Positions 41,102-50,500 of a stretch of DNA of 64,000 nt are shown here, one piece after another (position 1 is the stretch's first letter; each line of letters begins with the position of its first letter). Made by a program: the position numbers and the translations under genes. Origin of the DNA: Brachynemurus nebulosus (lineage: Eukaryota; Arthropoda; Insecta; Neuroptera; Myrmeleontidae); NCBI GenBank assembly GCA_035578155.1, contig JAPWDM010000015.1, positions 10,653,209 to 10,717,208 of the forward strand, read 5' to 3'. The notes under the pieces were generated by a model that worked only from the letters and a program-made list of their open reading frames with translations, was not told where the DNA came from and ran no database searches.

Positions 41102-41935
41102 TTATTGGTAGTTTTTTGATGGTGGTCGCAAATATAAACCAAGTCCTTGTTTATATGGGCTTAAATATAATCCTTTGCCTAATGCAATTGCCTCCATTGT
41201 TTTATTATGTCGCTGACTTTCCGCCAATTTATTTTTTGCCGCTTTTGCATCATTGACGGCTTTCGCAATACCTGCTGCACCACCGGAAAGTGCCCCCAGA
41301 GCTGATAGTCCAGCGAATAATGGAATAAGAGGTAAAAAGCCACCCGTCTTGGGTACTGGTAATATGCGTTCTTTTCTAATCTTTCGTAAATTTGACGTAC
41401 GAATTGCAGCTTTTGCCACTTTTATAGCATGTTTTAAATCAACCGGTTTGGAATTTTTTAATGCATGCCGTGCTTTTCGAATAGCACCACCCAATGTTAT
41501 TGTTTTCTTACTCTTCTTTTTAGATCGTGATCGCTTCCGTCGGTGTTTAAGTAGCCCCATACCTAATTTTGTTTTAGCCTTCATTGCGTTTGTGACTAAA
41601 TAAGCCGCTGCTTTTTCACCAAAACTGCTGTTGTTTGCTTTTACTCGACTCCAAGCCGCCTCGGCTAATTGTCTATCAGCGCGATGTCTGTGTGCTAAAT
41701 CGGAATTTTGCGAATACTGAATATCGTGCACTTTACACGCCTCGTCAAGCTCGTTTATTCCCGGATCGTTACGTGCTAACCTTTTTGTTAATTTAGTACC
41801 GGGTCCGCAATATCTATAGCCTGGTATATGTAATTCAATAGGTAAATTATTAATTAATGAATTTACAATACCCGCACCACCTTTCGCTTTGACCGTTGAA
41901 TGGCGACTGTTTGTTCTATTGTTGTAAGTGAGCAT
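41102..41935 (-). CDS. PLA2-domain structural protein (PX-like)
   Basis: 277 residues. YRYCGPGT near 38-45 is the Ca-binding loop and DEACKVHDIQY near 63-73 has the catalytic His-Asp of parvovirus-type secreted phospholipase A2. A long basic middle (KHRRKRSRSKKKSKK near 140) follows, then a hydrophobic Gly-rich helix (LIPLFAGLSALGALSGGAAG), and a C-terminus repeating GLYL. The layout, PLA2 plus a pVI-like amphipathic part, suggests a membrane-breaching capsid protein. LSGG-A near 215 fits the adenain cleavage rule (L-x-G-G|x). Its 3' end overlaps the protease frame. Confidence 0.85.
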   Translation of the reverse strand: MLTYNNRTNSRHSTVKAKGGAGIVNSLINNLPIELHIPGYRYCGPGTKLTKRLARNDPGINELDEACKVHDIQYSQNSDLAHRHRADRQLAEAAWSRVKANNSSFGEKAAAYLVTNAMKAKTKLGMGLLKHRRKRSRSKKKSKKTITLGGAIRKARHALKNSKPVDLKHAIKVAKAAIRTSNLRKIRKERILPVPKTGGFLPLIPLFAGLSALGALSGGAAGIAKAVNDAKAAKNKLAESQRHNKTMEAIALGKGLYLSPYKQGLGLYLRPPSKNYQ

Positions 41936-42030
41936 TTTTATACAATTTCTTTAGCGCAACTGTCAATATTTATCAAATTACACTCTTATTTATATATATG
42001 AACAATGTTCACTAATCATCATTTATCAAT

Positions 42031-42726
42031 ATGAAATTGCACAAACAACATCATAAATTACCTGTACGTGATATAACACCAGCAGTCTTTTCAAAACAGG
42101 TACCAAATAAACATGGTCCTTTGTTGCCCAACAGTATTCGTTGTATTATTACGGGTCCATCAAATTGTGGTAAAACAAACGCTATGATCGCATTGTTGCA
42201 AGACATAAATGGACTTCGTTTTGAAAATGTATATGTCTATAGTAAATCATTACAACAACCTAAATATCAATTGCTGGGTGAACTTTTAAACTCAATTAAA
42301 GGTATTGGCTATTACCCGTACAATGATAATGCGGAAATTATTCCACCATCGTATGCTAAACCCAATTCAATATTTATTTTTGATGATGTGGCATGTGATT
42401 CGCAAGATGTAATGCGAGAATACTTTAGTATGGGACGTCATCAAGATATTGATTCATTTTACCTATGTCAAACGTACAGTCGGATCCCTAAACAGCTGAT
42501 TCGTGATAACTGTAACCTATTGATACTCTTTAAACAGGATGATTTAAATTTACGCCATGTTTATGACGACCATGTGAATACGGATATGAAATTCAATGAA
42601 TTTCGTGACATGTGCTCACTTTGCTGGAAAGATGATAAATATGGATTTTTAGTAATAGATAAAGACAGCCCCCTTAACAATGGTCGATATCGAAAGAACT
42701 TTGATGTATATATATCACTACCTTGA
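42031..42726 (+). CDS. DNA-packaging ATPase (A32/FtsK-HerA type)
   Basis: 231 residues. Walker A GPSNCGKT near 47-54 and Walker B SIFIFDDV near 112-119; the sensor-like CQTYSRIPKQLIRDN follows. These match Polinton and poxvirus A32-type genome-packaging ATPases. First gene of the right-going block, divergent from the PLA2 gene with 95 bp between. Confidence 0.92.
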   Translation: MKLHKQHHKLPVRDITPAVFSKQVPNKHGPLLPNSIRCIITGPSNCGKTNAMIALLQDINGLRFENVYVYSKSLQQPKYQLLGELLNSIKGIGYYPYNDNAEIIPPSYAKPNSIFIFDDVACDSQDVMREYFSMGRHQDIDSFYLCQTYSRIPKQLIRDNCNLLILFKQDDLNLRHVYDDHVNTDMKFNEFRDMCSLCWKDDKYGFLVIDKDSPLNNGRYRKNFDVYISLP

Positions 42727-42774
42727 TATGACATTTAATTAGTATTGTAAGAACCGCTTGCAGAGATAGGTGTC

Positions 42775-42965
42775 TGTATATAAAACTAATATTTTTTGAA
42801 CAGGTAGCTCTTTAAAGCTGTTTTTATCATACAGGTAGCTGTTTATATCGAACAGGTAGCTGTTTTTTATCGAACAGGTAGCTGTTTTTTATCGAACAGG
42901 TAGCTGTTTCTTATCATACAGGTGACTGTTTATTTACTGTTTTAATCAAACAAATAACTGTTTGG
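42775..42965 (+). promoter_or_regulatory. Tandem 23-24 bp repeats before 42970 gene
   Basis: CAGGTAGCTGTTTTTTATCGAA is repeated, with variation, about seven times from 42800 to 42960. A TATATAAA-like box stands at 42777-42784. The repeats end 8 bp before the ATG of the next gene, so they form its leader or a binding array. Confidence 0.75.
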
Positions 42966-42969
42966 AAAA

Positions 42970-44055
42970 ATGGTTGCAAAAATTAATGAAAAGGTTAAAA
43001 AAGATATAACAAAATTAAGTGATGCAATACGTAAAAAATATCGATTATTAAAAGTGGGTAAACGGGTCGTCGAAGAGTTTCAAGAGAAACGATTAAGACC
43101 AATAACAAAACCACTAAATGAATTAATTGATTTAACGGGATACAAAGATGATGATGATGATGATGACGCTAACGATAGTAATAGGAAAAATTTCAAAACA
43201 CCAAGAAAACGTGTAAGTTTAAAGTTGGGTCGCTCATGGTTAAAAACACCAAAATTTAAGAAAGAAATAGCTACTCCATCTTGGAGATCATCTATTACCA
43301 CATTTAAAGAGGAACCACTCACACCTTTTAACATTTCTCAACAACAACAACAAGAACAGCAACAACAGCAACAACTACAACAGGAACCATTTTTTCTAAG
43401 TGATAGTGAAATATATGAATCAGAACCGCAAGAATTACTTGAACATAGATTATCTGATATAATAACAGGTGAACAATCTGACGAGGCTTACAATTATTTT
43501 ATTGATAAATACGGTAATATTGCCGGTCCTTATTTATTTAAATATTTTGAAAATAGAAACTTATTTGATCAAATTTATGGTATAAGATTGGAAGACGACC
43601 ATTGGTATATTGGTAATAAACCTATTGAAATAAAAAATAATGATATTTTTATTGATGATAAGCAATATGAAGGCACACCGGACTTATATGAATTACTTAT
43701 GATGAAAAAACCAACAAATAAAAACCCACCAGAAAATGATTTGAAAAATTATCAAGCAATACTAATGCAAACAAATGCATTAAATCGACAATATAATCCT
43801 GAAAGACAAATAGCAGGCAACCGAGGTGCAAAATATAATTTAATTAAAAAATTGTTAAAACAAATAAAAGAGGGTGCTGGTATAGAAATGACGGTCAATC
43901 GAAATCCTCCCAACTACATTTTTTGGGATAATCCCAATGAGCTAGTAGACAGATTAAGATTATTGTTGTCTTCTCGGAATGCTGGTCATTCTAATCACAA
44001 TAATGAAATAATATCGATTATTGAGGAACTAAAGGAAGCTAATATAATACAGTGA
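42970..44055 (+). CDS. Conserved Polinton protein (DUF8207-like)
   Basis: 361 residues. The N-terminal ~100 residues are basic and coiled-coil-like, with an acidic run of seven Asp near 58. A Gln-rich stretch near 125-145 follows. The C-terminal half, IYGIRLEDDHWYIGNKPIEI, then KQYEGTPDLYELLMMKKP, matches a domain found in many arthropod Polintons that I know as DUF8207. Function is not established. The polyQ separates it from the N-terminal region and may be a lineage-specific expansion. Confidence 0.72.
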   Translation: MVAKINEKVKKDITKLSDAIRKKYRLLKVGKRVVEEFQEKRLRPITKPLNELIDLTGYKDDDDDDDANDSNRKNFKTPRKRVSLKLGRSWLKTPKFKKEIATPSWRSSITTFKEEPLTPFNISQQQQQEQQQQQQLQQEPFFLSDSEIYESEPQELLEHRLSDIITGEQSDEAYNYFIDKYGNIAGPYLFKYFENRNLFDQIYGIRLEDDHWYIGNKPIEIKNNDIFIDDKQYEGTPDLYELLMMKKPTNKNPPENDLKNYQAILMQTNALNRQYNPERQIAGNRGAKYNLIKKLLKQIKEGAGIEMTVNRNPPNYIFWDNPNELVDRLRLLLSSRNAGHSNHNNEIISIIEELKEANIIQ

Positions 44056-44088
44056 AGTGAACACTTAATTATTAGTTTGCAAATAACC

Positions 44089-44925
44089 ATGGCAGTGGTT
44101 AGTGGTATTGATAAATTTGGACGACACGGTCAAATTAAACATAGTGAATTGGCATTATTATCTCGTGGAATTGGTTTTAAATTAACAGATGATAATAATT
44201 ACGATATTGATAGAAAAAGATTAACTAATGTTGCTCCTCCTGTGGATGAATTTGATGCTTGTAATAAACAATACATCGATTCAAATGCATTAAAGTTGAA
44301 TAAAGATCAAACATGTTTTAACGCTGTTCAGAAACGTATTTGTAATGTTGCCCACCCTGAAATGGATAGCGATGCTGTTGATTATGTGACAATTAAAAAA
44401 TTTAAATATGATTTCGAGCATGCAACGGAAGAACTGAAATCAGAAGTAACATTAAGTAAAAACGATTCGCTTCTATTGTCAACAGATAAATCATATTTTG
44501 ATGCTAAAAATAAACGTTTATGCAATTTAGACGATGCTCAAACTATTAACGATGCTGTGAATTTAAATACAATGCATAAATATATTGGTAGTTTTTATGG
44601 CTTTCTTGAAATTAAATTAAAAAGTATAAATATAACAAAAATTGAACCAAATAAAAATCCATGGTTTATTTTAGAAAATGGTCTTACATTTTATAAATAT
44701 CAGTTACCAGTTGAGGCAGAAATTTACGATTATTTTGTTATTCCACATACAGCAGAGTACCATATCAATGGTGTTCAACAACTAAATTACGATAAACGTA
44801 TAAATTATGGTGATCAACTGGGATTTAAGTATAATTATTGGGACACTCAAGACCAATTGATACCACAAACGATACCACAATTGCATGTTCAGTTTACTAT
44901 TAAGTATAAATTGTTCAACAATTAA
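44089..44925 (+). CDS. Fibre-like repeat protein, probable virion component
   Basis: 278 residues from the ATG at 44089, which has a strong context (ACCATGG); the frame extends 12 bp upstream without ATG. Three to four repeats of the form D-x-x-x-KRLxNVxxPxxxxDAVxxxY occur: DIDRKRLTNVAPPVDEFDAC, FNAVQKRICNVAHPEMDSDA, FDAKNKRLCNLDDAQTINDA. Such repeats build trimeric shafts in phage and viral fibres. The C-terminal ~100 residues are beta-rich (VEAEIYDYFVIPHTAEYHI, LHVQFTIKYKLF) and could be a knob. Fibre identity is inference from repeats and position. Confidence 0.6.
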   Translation: MAVVSGIDKFGRHGQIKHSELALLSRGIGFKLTDDNNYDIDRKRLTNVAPPVDEFDACNKQYIDSNALKLNKDQTCFNAVQKRICNVAHPEMDSDAVDYVTIKKFKYDFEHATEELKSEVTLSKNDSLLLSTDKSYFDAKNKRLCNLDDAQTINDAVNLNTMHKYIGSFYGFLEIKLKSINITKIEPNKNPWFILENGLTFYKYQLPVEAEIYDYFVIPHTAEYHINGVQQLNYDKRINYGDQLGFKYNYWDTQDQLIPQTIPQLHVQFTIKYKLFNN

Positions 44926-44937
44926 AATTTTATTGGA

Positions 44938-45861
44938 ATGTTCTCAGCGGAGAAGCGCGCCCTCGTTGATGAACTTCATCGTGATGCTAGAAAAAATTTC
45001 CCACGACGTCGAGTTATAGTCAAAGGACTTAATGATTTATTTCAATGTGATCTTGTTGAAATGATACCGTATGCAAAACAAAACAAAGGTTATAAGTATA
45101 TTTTAAATTGCATTGATTGCTTTTCTAAATATGCTTTTGCTATACCTGTTAAAACTAAGCAAGGTAAAGATGTAGCTAATGCAATGCAAAAAATTCTCAA
45201 TCAACGAATAGCTAAAAACGTTCAAACCGATCAGGGCTTAGAGTTCTACAATGTACATTTTAAAAAATTAATGGATAAATACGGTATTAATCATTATTCA
45301 ACGTATAGCACAAAAAAGGCCAGTATAGTTGAACGTTTTAATAAAACGTTAAAAAACATGATGTATAAGCAGTTCAGTTTGAGGGGGTCATATCGTTGGC
45401 TAGATATATTACCAATGTTAATTAAAACATATAACAATACAGTACACAGCAAAATTAAATGCAAACCAGTTGATGTTAATAAGAAAAATGAACAGCGGAT
45501 ATTGAATACCTATTACAACAACATTAAAATGGTGGGAATGAAAAAATTTAAAATTGGAGATAAAGTGCGTATAAGCAAATATCGTACTACTTTTTCACGT
45601 GGTTTCACACCCAATTGGACTACGGAAATTTTTACTATAGATCAGGTACAACATACTAATCCTGTAACGTATTTACTTAAAGATGAACAAGGTGAGAAGA
45701 TAAAAGGCTGTTTTTACGAGCAGGAACTGCAAAAAGTGAAAAATCCTAACGTTTATCTGGTTGAAAAAGTGCTTAGGAAAAAGGGTAACCAAGTATTGGT
45801 GAAGTGGTTAGGTTTTGATTCAAAATTTAACTCGTGGGTAAATTCATCAGATATATTGTAA
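44938..45861 (+). CDS. int: Polinton integrase with chromodomain
   Basis: 307 residues. Retroviral-type core: Asp in LFQCDLVEM, Asp in NVQTDQGLEFYN, Glu in SIVERFNKTLKN, completing D-D-E. An SH3-like segment (FKIGDKVRISKYR) and a C-terminal chromodomain (YLVEKVLRKKGNQVLVKWLG, then SWV) follow. It inserts the element with a 6-bp duplication. The N-terminal zinc-binding HHCC region is short or absent. Starts 12 bp after the fibre-like gene. Confidence 0.95.
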   Translation: MFSAEKRALVDELHRDARKNFPRRRVIVKGLNDLFQCDLVEMIPYAKQNKGYKYILNCIDCFSKYAFAIPVKTKQGKDVANAMQKILNQRIAKNVQTDQGLEFYNVHFKKLMDKYGINHYSTYSTKKASIVERFNKTLKNMMYKQFSLRGSYRWLDILPMLIKTYNNTVHSKIKCKPVDVNKKNEQRILNTYYNNIKMVGMKKFKIGDKVRISKYRTTFSRGFTPNWTTEIFTIDQVQHTNPVTYLLKDEQGEKIKGCFYEQELQKVKNPNVYLVEKVLRKKGNQVLVKWLGFDSKFNSWVNSSDIL

Positions 45862-45884
45862 TGTTTCACTAAAACCATGTCAAA

Positions 45885-46241
45885 ATGCTGGCGGACGTGC
45901 AAGGATTCAAAGTAAATAAAAAATTTATTGTTAAGGAATTAGCTATTGTTAAACTTAACAATAATGATAATTTTGAATTCGAGCACTTTTTATTCAAGCC
46001 ACCATTCTCGTATAATGAACTTACTGAAACTGATAAGAGACAAGCACATTGGCTTACGAAATTCTATCATAAATTACATTTCAACAGCGGGCATATTGAA
46101 TACAACAAGGTGGCTGAAATAATGTCCACATTAAATGCTGCTAATACTGTGTTTGTAAAAGGAACGGAAAAGAAGAATTGGATTCAAGAATATGTGACGA
46201 GTGATGTTATCAATTTAGAAGATTTGAACTTCCATCGCTAA
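45885..46241 (+). CDS. 118-residue protein, nuclease-like N-terminal half
   Basis: Conserved-looking segments: FIVKELAIVKLNNNDNFEFE, HFLFKPPFSYNEL, ANTVFVKGTEKKNWI. In related insect proteins I recall, the same order continues into an RNase H-fold exonuclease-like domain. Here the protein stops after NLEDLNFHR, shorter than those. It follows the integrase by 23 bp. Could be a separate small gene or a truncated one. Function not shown. Confidence 0.5.
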   Translation: MLADVQGFKVNKKFIVKELAIVKLNNNDNFEFEHFLFKPPFSYNELTETDKRQAHWLTKFYHKLHFNSGHIEYNKVAEIMSTLNAANTVFVKGTEKKNWIQEYVTSDVINLEDLNFHR

Positions 46242-46486
46242 AAATTTTATATGAACAATTTTATTGTAATATAAATTGTTTAAATCATTATAAAAATTGT
46301 GCTATTTCTAACACTTTTGTATTATTCAAATGGTATAATAAAAACATATTATGTTAAATTAAAAATGTCTTTTTGTTTTTGTCTCGTTCCTGTAACTATT
46401 CAATGTTGCAAATATAAATCCCCCAGAGAGAAGAAGATTATGTTTCATTTAGATTTTATACAAAAATTTTTATAAGTGATGTAATT

Positions 46487-46727
46487 ATAATAAACAGATA
46501 CTGTACAGATGAAATTTTTTTTTTTGTGAGTTTGATGTTAGCCAGATGAGTATATGTGTATCATTTAATTTTTTGTGACTTTGATATTAACCAGATGTGT
46601 ACATGTAATTATAATAAACAGATTCTGTACAGATGAAATTTTTTTGTGAGTTTGATGTTAGCCAGATGTGTATATGTGTATCATTTAATTTTTTTATGAC
46701 TTTGATATTAACCAGATGTATACATGT
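46487..46727. repeat. Tandem ~120-bp repeat, two copies
   Basis: Units at 46487 and 46607 share AATTATAATAAACAGATWCTG and two subrepeats of GTGAST-TTGATRTTARCCAGATG, each followed by ATCATTTAATTTTTT. Lies upstream of the heat-shock-type promoter, between two plus-strand genes. Confidence 0.85.
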
Positions 46728-46799
46728 ACATCATTTAATTTTTTCTAAATATGTAATAATATTAATTCAAACATTTGTTACAATTACCACCTTCTTTTC

Positions 46800-46849
46800 A
46801 GAATGTTCCAGAATGAGACTCCCCCACAAAGTAATTTTGTCTATAAAAG
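46800..46849 (+). promoter_or_regulatory. Heat-shock element and TATA box
   Basis: AGAATGTTCCAGAAT at 46800-46814 is a perfect three-unit heat-shock element (nGAAnnTTCnnGAAn). TATAAAAG follows at 46843-46850, about 28 bp later, and the ATG of the polyQ gene is at 46924. The spacing is that of a Drosophila-type heat-shock promoter. Confidence 0.75.
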
Positions 46850-46923
46850 GCAGAAACGATTTTTGGATTAATTATTCATCGCGATATTGTTTTAATTGTT
46901 AAAAATCGTGTTTAAAAATCAAC

Positions 46924-47397
46924 ATGGACTACTATGCAGTATCTAAACAAGGCACTTGCAAAAGAATCACAATAAGTGATATGATTAATATTGTCGCCGA
47001 GTACGTGAAAGAAAATATTGAAAATGAAGAAAATATAATAATTATTGATGACAACGAAAACAACTACGACGAACCGCTTGATTTAAGTCTGTCATCAAAA
47101 AATCAACCGGAACTGATGGATATCAATGAAATTGAAAACTTAGACCAAATATTAAATCAAATTTTGGTGGAGGATCATCAACAGCAACAGCAGCAGCAAC
47201 AGCAAAATTGGGATTTGGAGCAGCAGCAGCAGCAACAACAACAACAACAACAACAACAACAGCAACAGCATCAGCATGAGCAGCAACAACAACAACAACA
47301 ACAACAGCAACAACCGCAAGTACAAATTCTTGATCAAATAGTTTTTCCCCCAGACAATCCTTTAATAAATTATTGCGATTTTTTGGAACTCTTTTAA
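46924..47397 (+). CDS. PolyQ protein with PLDLS (CtBP-binding) motif
   Basis: 157 residues. The N-terminal part (MDYYAVSKQGTCKRITISDM) has no known domain. An acidic stretch leads to DEPLDLSLSS near residues 56-65; PLDLS is the CtBP-docking motif of adenovirus E1A and many animal repressors. The C-terminal half is mostly Gln (CAA/CAG), ending in FPPDNPLINYCDFLELF, an acidic-hydrophobic tail like an activation segment. Behind a heat-shock element and TATA box. I infer a stress-induced transcriptional regulator; no DNA-binding domain is visible. Confidence 0.7.
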   Translation: MDYYAVSKQGTCKRITISDMINIVAEYVKENIENEENIIIIDDNENNYDEPLDLSLSSKNQPELMDINEIENLDQILNQILVEDHQQQQQQQQQNWDLEQQQQQQQQQQQQQQQQHQHEQQQQQQQQQQQPQVQILDQIVFPPDNPLINYCDFLELF

Positions 47398-47501
47398 AAT
47401 TAATAGTTTATATATAATTTTAGTCAACAATAAATAGTGTTTTGTTTAATTAGTGTTTAGAATTTTTAATATATAAGTTGTGTATCTTTAATATATATAA
47501 G

Positions 47502-47502
<1 letters not shown>

Positions 47503-47555
<53 letters not shown>
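47503..47555. repeat. (TG)n microsatellite
   Basis: About 26 TG units between the convergent polyQ and PolB genes. AATAAA signals flank it. Confidence 0.95.
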
Positions 47556-47558
<3 letters not shown>

Positions 47559-47599
47559 CTGTAAAAAAATGAATAAATAAAATAAGTTTTTAAAAAATT

Positions 47600-50500
47600 T
47601 TATTGTTTTATTAATTTACAATGTCCCCATGGAAGTGTACGTGTAGAATTCGGAACAATGTATCGTTTCTCATCAAATGGTGATAAACCGATTTTTTGTT
47701 GTTTAATGGTAAAAAGTTGGTGTTTTTGAGAACGAATACATTGTTGAATTCTATACGTATTACAGTTCATTATTAAACATTTCAGATAATCGTCAAAGGT
47801 AAGTTTTTTAATTGTCGACATTTTTAATCCTTTTGATTTTTTCGTTTCTCCTTTATCCTGTACTCGCAAGCTATACATTTTACTCCGTAATCCAACAAAT
47901 TCCAGAAGCACTTTCCTAGCACATTCATCTGACATAAGTCCTTTTTGTTTCCTGTTTCGTAAAGGCATATTGTATACATTCGGTTCTGGATAATCAGATG
48001 TGTCGAACTTATGAATATCTCGTTTCATTACCTGGTACACATCTTGATCGGTACGTATGTCATAAAGTAAACTATCAGTATCTGTGTATAGAAGTGACAC
48101 ATTTTTATAACCATATGTAGGATACATATAGTTATAATGAAAATCATAAACAAATGTCTTTGAAATGTCCAATATACAAAAACCAACGTAAACTGGTTTA
48201 TTGAAAAATATTTTTGTTTTATTCATTTCAATAACTGTCACATCTTTATCCATAACAAGCATACTATGAAAATTCGGTTGCGCCACAAAATGTTTAATAC
48301 CATTTTTTCCATCCCAGTGTTTTCGTAAAAACACCATTCGATGTTTTCGTAAATTCTCCATTGTTTTACCAAAAATTGCGTTTATTATTAACTTGTATAA
48401 ATTTTTTTCAAATTCATTAACCGCTTGTTTGCGTTTCTCCGTATAAAAATCAATATATGCACGCAACCATGGTGATTGATCGAATTTTAAAGTACGATGC
48501 ACACGCGTAATTTTTACACCAAGTTGTAGATAGAATTTTAAATTACGGTAATGCACCACGTAACGTTCCTTATTCTGTAAAGTTGTAAGTAATCGTTTTT
48601 GTTTGCAATTCGGTGGAACTCTGTTCTCTGGACATGGTGGTAAATCGCTAAAATAATCGTGCAAATACTCTGGTATTTCTAAATCAACTTCTAAAATGTA
48701 CCCGACCGGTGAGTCATCGGCAACTTGACGTACATCAATTTCCTCTTCCACCCATGAAAAATTACCAGTGGGAAGATATTGCGACATAGCGTGTCCATAT
48801 AAATTTACCACGTCGTAATACATTAAATAGTGCGTTTCATCGTTTGGATTATATCCCGTTTTCATATATTTATTATTGGCGCGCGCGTAACGATTCGAAC
48901 ATTGGCTAACGCCTCCCCGAATTCCCCTCTCAATAAATAATAACTGATCAATGTCGGTGAATAATTCCAGTTGTTGATCCGTATACTTTAACATAGCATC
49001 CCACGTATATCCGGCCAGCGTATAATAGTGAACAGGATCCAATCCATAACTTTTTAAACATGTACTACGAAAATTTTCAAAAATATCCGCCAATAACAAC
49101 ACATCAGTTTTCATATACAGATCGGAATATTGTCCAAGCGTGTGCAAATTAAATGATCGCCACACGTTTTGTGCATGCGCATAATCTGCATCAGAAATAT
49201 CTTCATCATTAAGCATGCTGTAAAATGCGGTTTTTGACGGCAATTGTGTTTCTCTAAGTCGATCCCAACTTGTCATGTAATCATACGGAAACACTCCTTT
49301 ACGCGTCAACAAATGAAACTGCTCCTCGTTTTCACACTCACGACGCAATATACACTTTTTATCATTGTCTAAGTATGAAGCTAATTTGTCCAATGAGCTG
49401 GCCATAAAGCGAAAGGAATCAATAAAACGTAATTGAATACTACCAACATGTTTAGTGAAACTAATGTACCTCTCTTTATTTATTGGTACAACATCCACCT
49501 TTCCATCGAATTCGCTAACCAATGGTACCATTAAAAAATGCGAGTCGTAACCGCTAAGATTGTGCATTATTATTGGTATTACATGTGATTTTTTATAATT
49601 CAAATTACACTGATTATGAGCCGCTCCACGAAATTTACCGGTAAAATGACAATGGTCACGAACTTTTCGATCGTCTGGTTTAAAATCTTCATGGCAAATG
49701 TGACAAATTTCTGCATTAATAAAATCCATCTCTTCCTCCGGTGTTAAATCCATTTCTTCTTTAAGTCCTAATTTCTCTTCAGCAAATCGAGCTTGCTGTT
49801 GTAATTGATACACAAACCACTTAACACAATCTTCGCCACGATATTCTCGGTAAAAAGATTGATTTGCGTCATGCGAACAATGAAAATAATATCCAACACT
49901 ATATGGTACATGTTTTTGTGTGCGTTTTGTATACGAATGTTCGTAATCACTGTCATCATCACCATCATCGTTATCATTATCAGAAACTGGAATTAACAAT
50001 GATTCAAAGTCTGCGTATATAACATACGGTACTCTCTCTTTCGCCATCCAATTATTAAATTTAACATAATTTTCCCCCTTCTCAGGCATACAAATTTTCA
50101 CCGCATTACGTTCACCACAATCCATTAAATGCTGCTTTAATTTTGTCTCAGTTAAAAAGTAATTAAGACATCGATCGCAAATATGTACTTTGTGTCCATA
50201 ACTACTTATACTGGCACTGGTTAATCTCGATAAATTCTTTATCCAACAGTAATGTAGCACATCATTGTTGTTATTTTTAACACACAACAAATGTATTTTT
50301 TTACCATCATTATTTTTACTTACGTATACGGGAAAAAATTCTATTTCTTTTTTACCAATTTCATTGTAACTGTATACGTTTATCGATAAATCCGGATTCA
50401 TACGTTCAAATTTATGCAACTGACTTAATGGTAATGGAAATTCCAATCCATCATATTTTAATCGAGTACTATAATGCGGATACTTTTCGAATCGTTGGGG

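Noticed and set aside
41253..41603. 116-codon plus frame opposite the PLA2 gene
   Set aside because: Shadow of a well-supported minus-strand gene.
42800..42960. CRISPR-like array
   Set aside because: Units are directly adjacent with almost no unique spacers and the context is eukaryotic; a simple tandem repeat.
47152..47337. Poly-Leu frame opposite the polyQ gene
   Set aside because: Antisense reading of CAA/CAG repeats.
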